Assembly: GCA_900554495.1 (NCBI GenBank)
Contig: USHR01000117.1
Location: 1-5,691 of the forward strand
Direction of reading: 5' to 3'
DNA from: an uncultured Collinsella sp.
Lineage (GTDB): Bacteria > Actinomycetota > Coriobacteriia > Coriobacteriales > Coriobacteriaceae
Length of the DNA stretch: 5,691 nucleotides
The notes below the pieces were generated by a model that saw only the letters and a program-made list of their open reading frames with translations, did not search any database and was not told the DNA's origin. Every line of letters starts with the position of its first letter. Position 1 is the first letter of the stretch. This document shows positions 1 to 4,850 of this stretch, piece after piece. The position numbers were made by a program, and so were the translations under genes.

Positions 1-395
1 TTGGCGACGCCAAGACCGTTCCCGCCGGCAAGTACGCCAACCAGGCGCTGGCTTCTGTGGGCCTCTACACCGGCACCGAGGGCGACGACGGCGAGTATGC
101 TCCCGAGATCGCCGACAAGGTGGCCCTGGCCGACAAGGTCGGCACTGCTGCGTCTTACGTCTCTACGGGCGACTGCGTGGCTGGTTTTGTCTACAGCTCC
201 GACATCTTCCGCTACGACGGCATCGAGGAGGCCTTCGTGTGCCCCGAGGACTCGCACAAGCCCATCGTGTACCCGGGTGCCGTTGCCGAGAGCTCCGAGC
301 ACGCCGACGAGGCCAAGGCGTTCATCGACTTCTGCCTGACCAACAAGAAGGCTCAGAAGATTTGGGCCAAGTACGGCTTTGAGCTTTCCGCGTAG
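1..395 (+). CDS. modA: ModA, molybdate-binding protein of an ABC importer (3' end only)
   Basis: This is the C-terminal 130 residues of an extracytoplasmic solute-binding protein; the reading frame is open from base 3 and the start lies left of the window. ModA binds molybdate or tungstate outside the membrane and delivers it to ModB. Visible ModA hallmarks are GDAKTVPAGKYANQAL at visible residues 1-16 (E. coli ModA has GDP..VPAG.YA..AL), the hinge/ligand strand CVAGFVYSSDI at 58-68, PEDSHKPIVYP at 81-91 (E. coli has PEDSHK..EYP), and a final helix ending in WAKYGFEL. The frame stops at TAG 393-395. modB follows 68 nt later and modC after that, which supports the assignment. Comparisons with E. 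coli are from memory. Tungstate or another oxyanion cannot be excluded as substrate, and the N-terminal signal or lipobox is not visible. Confidence 0.93.
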   Translation, partial: GDAKTVPAGKYANQALASVGLYTGTEGDDGEYAPEIADKVALADKVGTAASYVSTGDCVAGFVYSSDIFRYDGIEEAFVCPEDSHKPIVYPGAVAESSEHADEAKAFIDFCLTNKKAQKIWAKYGFELSA

Positions 396-452
396 TGCGG
401 CTTGGCGCGATAATTCCATCGTTTTGTGTTTCACTCCGTCCTTGTATTCGCT

Positions 453-466
453 TGGAGCTTTTCGTG
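453..466 (+). promoter_or_regulatory. Ribosome-binding site deciding the modB start
   Basis: TTGGAG (453-458) is followed at about 6 nt by GTG 464-466. The frame is open back to a GTG at 395 that overlaps the modA stop, but that start has no Shine-Dalgarno and would add 23 residues in front of a clean signal peptide. An ATG at 482 is also in frame but lies too far from the GGAG and would remove the positively charged signal-peptide n-region. GTG 464 is therefore preferred. Confidence 0.6.
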
Positions 467-1906
467 CTTAATAGATTCCGCATGCTTGTCGCCTGTGCTT
501 TGACCTTCGCGCTTTGCTGGGTGCCGGGATTTGCGTTTGCTGGGGACGCTGAGGACGGGGCCCAGGCTGCTGCGACCGCTCATGGGCTTTCCTATGGGAT
601 CGAGGGTTTTGAGCGGTTGGCCAAGGGGACCGCTCGTGCCATGGAGGGCCAGCCTGAGGGCTACCGGTTTCCCGTTGACGAGGACGTGGACCTTGTGGTG
701 GCGCCTGCTGCCGATCGCGTTGTGGTGTGGATATCGCCCAAGGCGGTCGAGAAGTATGGATTGGATCCGCAGGACAACGAGTGCGTATCGGGTCTCAAGG
801 CCCTCGTCTGTAAGCTCGACAGCGCAAACTGCATGGGAGGTGCGCAGCTGGGGGACGTGGATCTTCCTTGGTATGTCACGGCGGAAACAACGTTTGATTC
901 CGGCGGGTATACCTATGGCTTTGACGAGCGCGGTGCGGATGGGGACCGCTATGTGGTGATTGCATCAGACTCGGGTGATGCCAAGGGCGGCGCGCGTTGG
1001 CTTGATAGCGCTCAAATGGTAGAAGCATCGTCTGTCGTATTGCGGGATGAGCAGGGGCCCTGGACCTCTCTGACCTCCTTTTTGTGCGACATCGACTATC
1101 GCCCGTTTTGGGTGTCCATAAAAACGAGCGGCCTTGCCCTGCTGATCTCCTTTGCGCTGGGCCTGTTCGCCGCGTGGAAGACTATGCGTACCTCGAGTCG
1201 CATCAAGGGCCTGCTCGACTCGGTCTTTACCATCCCTATGGTGCTGCCGCCCACGGTCTGCGGCTTTCTGCTCCTCATGCTGTTTGGCCGCTCGACCGGG
1301 GTGGGCCAGTGGCTTATCGCGCACGGTATCTCGATTGTCTTTACGTGGCCTGCGGCGGTGATCTCTGCCGTGGTGGTGTCGTTCCCCCTGGTCTATCGAA
1401 CGGCCCTCGGTGCCTTTGAGAGCCTCGACACGCAAATGCTCGATGCGGCGCGCACGCTGGGCTGGTCCGAGCGTCGCATCTTTACCAAGCTTATGATGCC
1501 GCTTGGCTGGCCCTCGATTGCCGCCGGCACGGTACTCGCCTTTGCCCGCGCGATGGGCGAGTTTGGCTGCACCCTGTTCTTTGCGGGCAACTACGCCGGT
1601 ATTACGCAGACCATTCCCATTGCCATCTACTTTGAGTGGATGGGCGGCAACACGTCGGTGGCCCTCTTTTGGGTCGTCGTCGTGATCGTGTTTAGCTTCC
1701 TGGTCATCCTGTTCATCAACATGTACACCGCTCATTCGCAAAAGTATCGCGAGCGGGGCCTTTCCCGTGCGGAGCGCAAACAGGCCAAAGATCTCGCCGG
1801 ACAGGGCGATTCGCTCGACCCAGTCGGCGGCGATGCGCTGCGTATCGATCGCGAGGCGCTGGCCGAGCTCATGCGCGATGGTGCGGCCCCGCAGGGAGGT
1901 CGATAA
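464..1906 (+). CDS. modB: ModB, molybdate ABC permease with a large N-terminal extracytoplasmic domain
   Basis: Membrane channel subunit that passes molybdate from ModA into the cell using ATP hydrolysis by ModC. From GTG 464 the protein is 480 aa, about twice the usual ModB (roughly 220-230 aa). Residues 1-26 look like a signal peptide (MLNRFR n-region, hydrophobic core, AFA/G cleavage candidate). Residues 27 to about 210 form an extra soluble region of unknown function with cysteines at 107, 116, 123 and 208. The permease starts near 213 (PFWVSIKTSGLALLISF) and has about five membrane segments (approximately 218-238, 252-275, 288-310, 350-375, 398-420). The conserved IPMVLPPTVCGFLLL is at 257-271 and the EAA-type ModC-docking loop DAARTLGW...PLGWPSIAAG at 327-355. 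Residues 421-480 are a charged tail. The first membrane segment aligns with that of E. coli ModB, whose N-terminus is outside, so an exported extension is topologically sensible. The stop is 3 nt before modC. Confidence 0.92.
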   Translation: MLNRFRMLVACALTFALCWVPGFAFAGDAEDGAQAAATAHGLSYGIEGFERLAKGTARAMEGQPEGYRFPVDEDVDLVVAPAADRVVVWISPKAVEKYGLDPQDNECVSGLKALVCKLDSANCMGGAQLGDVDLPWYVTAETTFDSGGYTYGFDERGADGDRYVVIASDSGDAKGGARWLDSAQMVEASSVVLRDEQGPWTSLTSFLCDIDYRPFWVSIKTSGLALLISFALGLFAAWKTMRTSSRIKGLLDSVFTIPMVLPPTVCGFLLLMLFGRSTGVGQWLIAHGISIVFTWPAAVISAVVVSFPLVYRTALGAFESLDTQMLDAARTLGWSERRIFTKLMMPLGWPSIAAGTVLAFARAMGEFGCTLFFAGNYAGITQTIPIAIYFEWMGGNTSVALFWVVVVIVFSFLVILFINMYTAHSQKYRERGLSRAERKQAKDLAGQGDSLDPVGGDALRIDREALAELMRDGAAPQGGR

Positions 1907-1909
1907 GCT

Positions 1910-2980
1910 ATGTCGCTCGTTTTGGATATTAAGAAACGTTATCCCGGGTTTATGCTCGACATGCAGCTTGAGGCCGGCGAGGAGCGTGTGGCACTGCTGG
2001 GCGCCTCGGGTTGCGGCAAGAGCTGTACGCTGCGCTGCATCGCCGGCGTGGAGACGCCCGACGAGGGCAGGATCGTCGTCAACGGCGTGACCTTTTTTGA
2101 CTCGGCAGCGGGCATCAACCTGTCGCCTCAGGAGCGAAAATGCGCCCTGCTGTTCCAAAACTATCAGCTGTTCCCTAATATGACAGTGGCCGATAACGTA
2201 TGTGCCGGCGTAAAGGATGCGGGCGACGCCGCGGCGCGCAAGCAGCTTGCCGAGCGCTACCTGGGTATCTTTGGACTGGCCGATTTTGCCGACCGCTATC
2301 CCGTGCGACTCTCGGGCGGTCAGCAGCAACGTGTGGCGCTTGCGCGCATGGTGGCGGCGCATCCGGGCATCTTTATGTTCGACGAGCCCATGAGCGCACT
2401 CGATTCCTATCTTAAGAGCGCCCTCGAGCAGAATATGCTCGACCTGTTCGATGTATGCAACCGCACCGTGCTCTACGTGAGCCACGACATCGACGAAGCG
2501 TGCCGCCTGTGCCAGCGCATCTGCGTGATGCACGACGGGCATGTTGAGGAGATCGGCTCCGTCGAGGACGTGGTCCGCCGTCCGCAGACGCTGGCGGCGC
2601 TGCGCCTGACGGGCTGCAAGAACACAAGCCGGGCGCGCAAGATCGGCGACGAAGAAGTTGAGGCCCTCGACTGGGGCATGAGCTTTAACGTGGGTCGCGA
2701 GGTTCCCGATAATGTGGCGTACCTGGGCATTCGCGCAAGCTACTTCCATGTTGACAATCGCGCGGAGCGGGGTCGCAACAGTTACGACTTGCATGTGGCC
2801 CGTGTGAGCGATTCGCGCTTTGAGCGGCTGGTGTTGCTGGACGTGCCGCGCGTCGATGCGCCCACGCGTCTGCAGTGGAAGGTCAACAAAGTGGGCGTGC
2901 CTGTCGACGAGCTGCCGCAGGCAGGCGAGAACCTGCGCATGCACTTCGATGCGAGTAGGATCCATTTGGTTTGTCGATAG
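1910..2980 (+). CDS. modC: ModC, molybdate ABC importer ATP-binding subunit
   Basis: Cytoplasmic ATPase that drives the ModB channel. All ABC nucleotide-binding motifs are intact: Walker A GASGCGKS (31-38), Q-loop Q83 in LLFQNYQLFP, signature LSGGQQQR (134-141), Walker B IFMFDEP (154-160), D-loop SALD (162-165) and switch histidine H192 in VSHDIDEA. After the ATPase (about 1-235) comes a C-terminal domain of about 120 residues containing YLGIRASYFHV (271-281). It resembles the TOBE/MOP-type oxyanion-binding regulatory region of ModC and related importers, but with weak conservation. At 356 aa the length is normal for ModC. Start ATG 1910 has AGGGAGG at 1893-1899, located inside the end of modB, which implies translational coupling with modB. 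The modA-modB-modC order supports molybdate or tungstate over sulfate or iron, although CysA-like and FbpC-like ATPases share these motifs. Confidence 0.92.
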   Translation: MSLVLDIKKRYPGFMLDMQLEAGEERVALLGASGCGKSCTLRCIAGVETPDEGRIVVNGVTFFDSAAGINLSPQERKCALLFQNYQLFPNMTVADNVCAGVKDAGDAAARKQLAERYLGIFGLADFADRYPVRLSGGQQQRVALARMVAAHPGIFMFDEPMSALDSYLKSALEQNMLDLFDVCNRTVLYVSHDIDEACRLCQRICVMHDGHVEEIGSVEDVVRRPQTLAALRLTGCKNTSRARKIGDEEVEALDWGMSFNVGREVPDNVAYLGIRASYFHVDNRAERGRNSYDLHVARVSDSRFERLVLLDVPRVDAPTRLQWKVNKVGVPVDELPQAGENLRMHFDASRIHLVCR

Positions 2981-2991
2981 CGCCGGGTAAT

Positions 2992-3026
2992 GCCGTCGGG
3001 GATATAGGCCTCGGCGGCTTTGTCTT
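2992..3026 (+). terminator. Intrinsic-type terminator after modC
   Basis: GCCGTCGGGG (2992-3001) pairs with CCTCGGCGGC (3009-3018) over ten base pairs, two of them G-U, with a 7-nt loop. It is followed by TTTGTCTT (3019-3026). The hairpin begins 11 nt after the modC stop and is well placed to end a modABC transcript. The T tract is interrupted by G and C, so termination may be partial. Confidence 0.65.
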
Positions 3027-3045
3027 GCCGTTCGCCGAATGAAGG

Positions 3046-3073
3046 ATGACAAACTCTTATCAATAAAGATAAT
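3046..3073 (+). promoter_or_regulatory. Candidate sigma-70-type promoter, distal (for the leader and reductase genes)
   Basis: ATGACA at 3046-3051 matches TTGACA at five of six positions. After a 16-nt spacer, GATAAT at 3068-3073 matches TATAAT at five of six. It sits in a markedly AT-rich patch (about 3050-3084) just after the modC terminator, in a window that is otherwise GC-rich. Transcription would begin near 3080, giving a leader of about 330 nt before the first reductase gene. This rests on motif matching only. Confidence 0.5.
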
Positions 3074-3110
3074 TATTTATTAAACTACGGCACGCGACGC
3101 TGTCGTACGA

Positions 3111-3148
3111 ATGTCAACGGTGTTCGCATGGTCGACGACCGTTGATAT
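3111..3148. repeat. Inverted repeat, possible operator or leader hairpin
   Basis: Bases 3111-3121 and 3138-3148 form an 11-bp inverted repeat (core TCAACGGT / ACCGTTGA, one G-U when read as RNA) around a 16-nt centre. It covers the spacer of the proximal promoter candidate and overlaps its -10, which is typical of a repressor site. If transcribed from the distal promoter it would also fold as a hairpin. The half-site TCAAC recurs at 3157-3161 and GTTGA at 3150-3154, so alternative pairings exist. No particular regulator can be named. Confidence 0.5.
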
Positions 3149-3151
3149 AGT
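3123..3151 (+). promoter_or_regulatory. Candidate proximal promoter overlapping the inverted repeat
   Basis: TATAGT at 3146-3151 matches TATAAT at five of six positions. With a 17-nt spacer, TTCGCA at 3123-3128 matches TTGACA at only four of six. Transcription would begin near 3157, about 10 nt before the leader ORF Shine-Dalgarno. It is an alternative or addition to the promoter ending at 3073. The weak -35 would suit an activated promoter. Confidence 0.3.
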
Positions 3152-3181
3152 TGACCTCAACTTGTAAAGGAGGGTGCGCAC

Positions 3182-3250
3182 ATGCCGCAGACGACATACA
3201 TTCGCCGCGTTGCCGCGCGCGCCCTGTATATGGCTCGGAGCCGCATATGA
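3182..3250 (+). CDS. Putative 22-residue leader peptide (uORF)
   Basis: ATG 3182 is preceded by AAAGGAGGG (3166-3174) at 7 nt, the best Shine-Dalgarno in the window. The frame runs 22 codons to TGA 3248-3250. The peptide begins MPQTTYIRRVAARALY and carries five arginines (residues 8, 9, 13, 19 and 21) and two tyrosines, with no recognisable domain or membrane segment. Its last codons (3236-3247) make up the 5' arm of the hairpin at 3234-3273, so a ribosome translating or pausing here would melt that hairpin. This is the geometry of a leader-peptide attenuator. ATG 3246 of the following 56-codon frame overlaps its stop as ATGA. The strong ribosome site and placement argue for translation; the peptide itself may have no function. 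Confidence 0.5.
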   Translation: MPQTTYIRRVAARALYMARSRI

Positions 3251-3273
3251 GCAGGTATGTTCACGGCTCCGGG
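3234..3273 (+). promoter_or_regulatory. Leader hairpin A, overlapping the end of the uORF
   Basis: CGGAGCCG (3236-3243) pairs perfectly with CGGCTCCG (3264-3271). One U-G and one C-G pair extend it outward to 3234/3273. Inside, CATA (3244-3247) pairs with TATG (3256-3259) around an 8-nt loop. The 5' arm lies in codons 19-21 of the leader ORF and the stop codon begins the loop, so folding and translation exclude each other. There is no T tract, so it is not a terminator itself. Confidence 0.6.
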
Positions 3274-3310
3274 AGAGACGACGCACAACTAAATAATCGA
3301 CCGCAAAGCG

Positions 3311-3406
3311 GGTTCCCCAAAATTCCGGGTTTGAGCACGGCTGGGTTTTCGCCACCCACCGTGCAGAAATACCGTAGCTATTCATTTTTGGTTCGAGAGG
3401 GGAACC
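3311..3406 (+). promoter_or_regulatory. Anti-Shine-Dalgarno switch controlling the 3410 start
   Basis: GGTTCCCC at 3311-3318 is the exact reverse complement of GGGGAACC at 3399-3406, which contains the end of the ribosome-binding site (GAGAGGGG 3395-3402) of the gene starting at 3410. The same right-hand bases can pair locally: GGTTC (3390-3394) with GAACC (3402-3406), which leaves GAGAGGG in the loop. The two pairings are mutually exclusive. The long-range form hides much of the Shine-Dalgarno, whereas the local form presents it in a loop. The left arm also shares G3311 with the CCGC/GCGG hairpin. This suggests translational control. Confidence 0.55.
3326..3374 (+). promoter_or_regulatory. 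Leader hairpin B, long interrupted stem
   Basis: GCACGG (3335-3340) pairs with CCGTGC (3359-3364). After one bulged C, TGGGT (3342-3346) pairs with ACCCA (3354-3358), closing a 7-nt loop. Below the apical part, a GA/AG internal loop (3333-3334 and 3365-3366) leads to CGGGTTT (3326-3332) pairing with AAAT-A-CCG (3367-3374), with one G-U and one bulged A. Purine-rich internal loops and bulges are typical of ligand- or protein-binding RNA rather than a plain terminator. Confidence 0.55.
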
Positions 3407-3409
3407 GTC

Positions 3410-4693
3410 ATGGCTGAAGAATTCGATTTCCATCCGATGTGGGAAAGCCTCGGCATGAATCTTGCCGACCACGACATGCTGCTGGGCGCCGTGGGCCAGA
3501 TGTACGGCGATATGTTCCTGGCGCAGAACAATCGCCCCAAGTCTACGTCCTACCTGGATTTTGTCGCCACCAACATCCACAGCGGCCGTATTAAGGAGAT
3601 GCTCGACAAGAAGGAGGCCGGCGAGGCCACCAAGATCGTCGGTTCGTTCTGCGTCTACGTGCCCGAGGAGATCGTGCTTGCCTGCGATGGCATCCCCGTG
3701 GGCCTGTGCTCGGGTGCCGACTGGGCAACGGACAAGGTTGAGGAGCGCTTGCCGCGCAACACCTGTCCGCTCATCAAGAGCTTTGCCGGCTTTAAGCTGG
3801 GCGAGGTCTGCCCCTACATTGAGTCGAGTGACCTGGTGGTGGGTGAGAACACCTGCGACGGCAAGAAAAAGGCCTACGAGTTCTTTGCCACGCAAAAGAA
3901 CATGTACGTCATGGATATTCCCAACGTACACGACGAGTCGACGCTCGTGACCTGGAAGGCCGAGGTCAAGAAGCTCGCCGCCAAGATCGAGGAAGAGTGC
4001 GGCGTCAAGATCACGCCCGAGCGTCTGAAGGCCGCCATCCACGCCGTCAATGAGAAGCGTCGCGCCCTGCAGCGCCTGGCTGCCACGCGCGCTGCCGACC
4101 CGGCGCCCATCAGCGGTCTCGACAGCCTGCTGACCGTTCAGGCCGCCTTTATGGACGACACGCCGCGTCTGACCGGAGCCATCAACGAGATGGCCGCCGA
4201 GTGCGAGCAGCGTGTCGAGGCCGGCGAGGGTGTGGCGCCCAAGGGCACCAAGCGCATCCTGTACACCGGTACGCCCATGGCCGTCCCCAACTGGAAACTG
4301 TTCAACCTTATCGAGAAGGCCGGCGGCGTCGTGGTAGGCGAGGAATCCTGCACGGGTTCACGCTACTACAAGGACCTGGTCGACGAATCCGGCGAGACGG
4401 TCGACGAGATGCTCGACGCCATCGCCGAGCGCTACTTTAAGATCAACTGCGCCGTCTTTACGCCCAACGACCAGCGTATGAAGGACATTGTCCAGATGGC
4501 CAAGGACCTGCATGCCGACGGTATCGTCGACGTGGCCCTGCAGTTCTGCACGCTCTACGAGATGGAGTCGTTTGCCGTGGAGAAGGCCGCCGAGGAGGCC
4601 GGCATTCCGTTTATGCACATCACGACCGACTACGCCGGCGAGGATGCAGGCCAACTGCAAACCAGGATTGAGGCTTTCTTGGAAACCATTTAG
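3410..4693 (+). CDS. 2-hydroxyacyl-CoA dehydratase / double-cubane-cluster (YjiM-like) family protein, copy A
   Basis: A 427-residue cytoplasmic Fe-S protein of the HgdB/BcrC/YjiM superfamily. Members take electrons from an ATP-hydrolysing activator (HgdC/YjiL-like) and use them for difficult reductions or radical dehydrations. Hallmarks visible are GSFCVYVPEEIVLACDGIP (79-97), NTCPLIKSFAGF (117-128), VGENTCDGKKKAYEFF (144-159), RILYTGTPM (282-290), EESCTGSRYY (311-320), FKINCAVFTPNDQR (343-356) and LQFCTLYE (378-385). Cysteines 81, 119, 149, 314, 347 and 380 are six candidate cluster ligands; C100 and C134 are also shared with the paralogue. It has about 39 more N-terminal residues than copy B. 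The start ATG 3410 has GAGAGGGG at 7 nt. CDGKKK and six well-placed cysteines favour the double-cubane reductase group, but a true acyl-CoA dehydratase subunit is not excluded. The natural substrate is unknown. Confidence 0.85.
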   Translation: MAEEFDFHPMWESLGMNLADHDMLLGAVGQMYGDMFLAQNNRPKSTSYLDFVATNIHSGRIKEMLDKKEAGEATKIVGSFCVYVPEEIVLACDGIPVGLCSGADWATDKVEERLPRNTCPLIKSFAGFKLGEVCPYIESSDLVVGENTCDGKKKAYEFFATQKNMYVMDIPNVHDESTLVTWKAEVKKLAAKIEEECGVKITPERLKAAIHAVNEKRRALQRLAATRAADPAPISGLDSLLTVQAAFMDDTPRLTGAINEMAAECEQRVEAGEGVAPKGTKRILYTGTPMAVPNWKLFNLIEKAGGVVVGEESCTGSRYYKDLVDESGETVDEMLDAIAERYFKINCAVFTPNDQRMKDIVQMAKDLHADGIVDVALQFCTLYEMESFAVEKAAEEAGIPFMHITTDYAGEDAGQLQTRIEAFLETI

Positions 4694-4706
4694 GGCTATC
4701 CGGTCC

Positions 4707-4812
4707 AGCGGCTTCCCCAGGCACCCGATCTTGCCGTTCAAACCATCGCTTGCATACCAAAGTACGCGGCGCTCCTCTTTCGCGGCAACCTCGGGCACCT
4801 GGGAAAGCCGTT
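4707..4812 (+). repeat. Long interrupted intergenic hairpin between the two paralogues
   Basis: The 154-nt gap between the two reductase genes contains an extended inverted repeat. Bases 4710-4721 pair with 4798-4809 with one mismatch. After a CA/CA internal loop, 4724-4728 pair with 4791-4795. After a second 2x2 loop, 4731-4736 (TTGCCG) pair with 4783-4788 (CGGCAA). A few further pairs extend outward to 4707/4812. In all there are about 24 Watson-Crick pairs and one G-U around a 46-nt terminal region. No T tract follows, so it is not an obvious terminator. It could be a transcript-processing or stability element, a protein or ligand binding RNA, or a small dispersed repeat. Confidence 0.65.
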
Positions 4813-4837
4813 TCCTTGGTTGGTTAAAAGGTTTGTT

Positions 4838-4850
4838 AAGGAGTTATATG
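4838..4850 (+). promoter_or_regulatory. Ribosome-binding site of the second reductase gene
   Basis: AAGGAG (4838-4843) precedes ATG 4848 by 4 nt. Just upstream, GGTTGGTTAA (4818-4827) is repeated with one mismatch as GGTTTGTTAA (4830-4839), the second copy running into the Shine-Dalgarno. There is no convincing separate promoter, so cotranscription with copy A is likely. Confidence 0.7.

Larger units (their letters stand above)
3234..3406 (+). ncRNA. Structured cis-regulatory leader RNA, class not recognised (riboswitch-like)
   Basis: This stretch, just upstream of the first reductase gene, folds by eye into a series of helices. Helix A is 3234-3243 with 3264-3273, with an inner CATA/TATG stem. 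A small CCGC-AAA-GCGG hairpin lies at 3301-3311. Helix B is a long interrupted hairpin at 3326-3374. A long-range pairing joins 3311-3318 to 3399-3406. A-rich single strands (e.g. 3286-3297, 3319-3324 and 3365-3371) lie between helices, as in aptamers. The 56-codon frame through it has only about 30 of 55 codons ending in G or C and uses AGG, AGA, CTA and CGA, unlike the neighbouring genes, so an RNA function is more likely than protein. I could not assign it to a known riboswitch family. Confidence 0.6.
3246..3417 (+). other. 56-codon open frame across the leader, doubtful gene
   Basis: ATG 3246 overlaps the leader-ORF stop (ATGA) and has GGAG at 3237-3240 at 5 nt spacing, although that GGAG is buried in hairpin A. 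The frame ends at TGA 3415-3417, 8 nt inside the first reductase gene, so it could in principle couple translation of the leader ORF to that gene. The product begins MSRYVHGSGRDDAQLNNRP and has no recognisable domain. Its codon use is unlike the flanking genes and it coincides with strong RNA structure. I regard it as probably an incidental frame, recorded because of the overlap at both ends. Confidence 0.2.

Noticed and set aside
395..463. Upstream GTG 395 as the modB start, overlapping the modA stop
   Set aside because: No Shine-Dalgarno, and it would put 23 atypical residues in front of a clean signal peptide; GTG 464 has GGAG at good spacing.
965..3052. 695-codon open frame on the minus strand across modB and modC
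   Set aside because: It is antiparallel to two well-supported genes. Its product is a His/Arg/Ala-rich composition with no domain. High G/C at third positions of the real genes produces such stop-free shadows.
3280..3312. ACGCACA...GCAAAGC resembles fragments of the c-di-GMP-I (GEMM) riboswitch
   Set aside because: Only short fragments agree. The GGGCAAACC partner, the tetraloop-receptor arrangement and the 3' conserved block are not in place, so I do not call it a GEMM riboswitch.
3335..3406. A tRNA gene, suggested by GGTTCGA and several stems
   Set aside because: No cloverleaf with acceptor, D and anticodon arms can be drawn; GGTTCGA is part of the Shine-Dalgarno hairpin.
3100..3409. Molybdenum-cofactor riboswitch, expected because of the mod genes
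   Set aside because: I could not lay the leader onto the Moco motif from memory, and it precedes a reductase gene rather than Moco synthesis or transport genes. A covariance-model scan would settle it.
3080..4042. 320-codon minus-strand frame across the leader and the start of the first reductase gene
   Set aside because: Shadow of the + strand reductase; no recognisable motifs, and it crosses the structured leader.
4358..4798. 146-codon minus-strand frame covering the end of copy A and the intergenic hairpin
   Set aside because: Mostly antisense to copy A codons, without domain motifs. The intergenic part is better explained by the inverted repeat.
4800..4840. Terminator downstream of the 4707-4812 hairpin
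   Set aside because: The bases after the stem (GTTTCCTTGGTTGG) lack a continuous T tract, so intrinsic termination is not supported.
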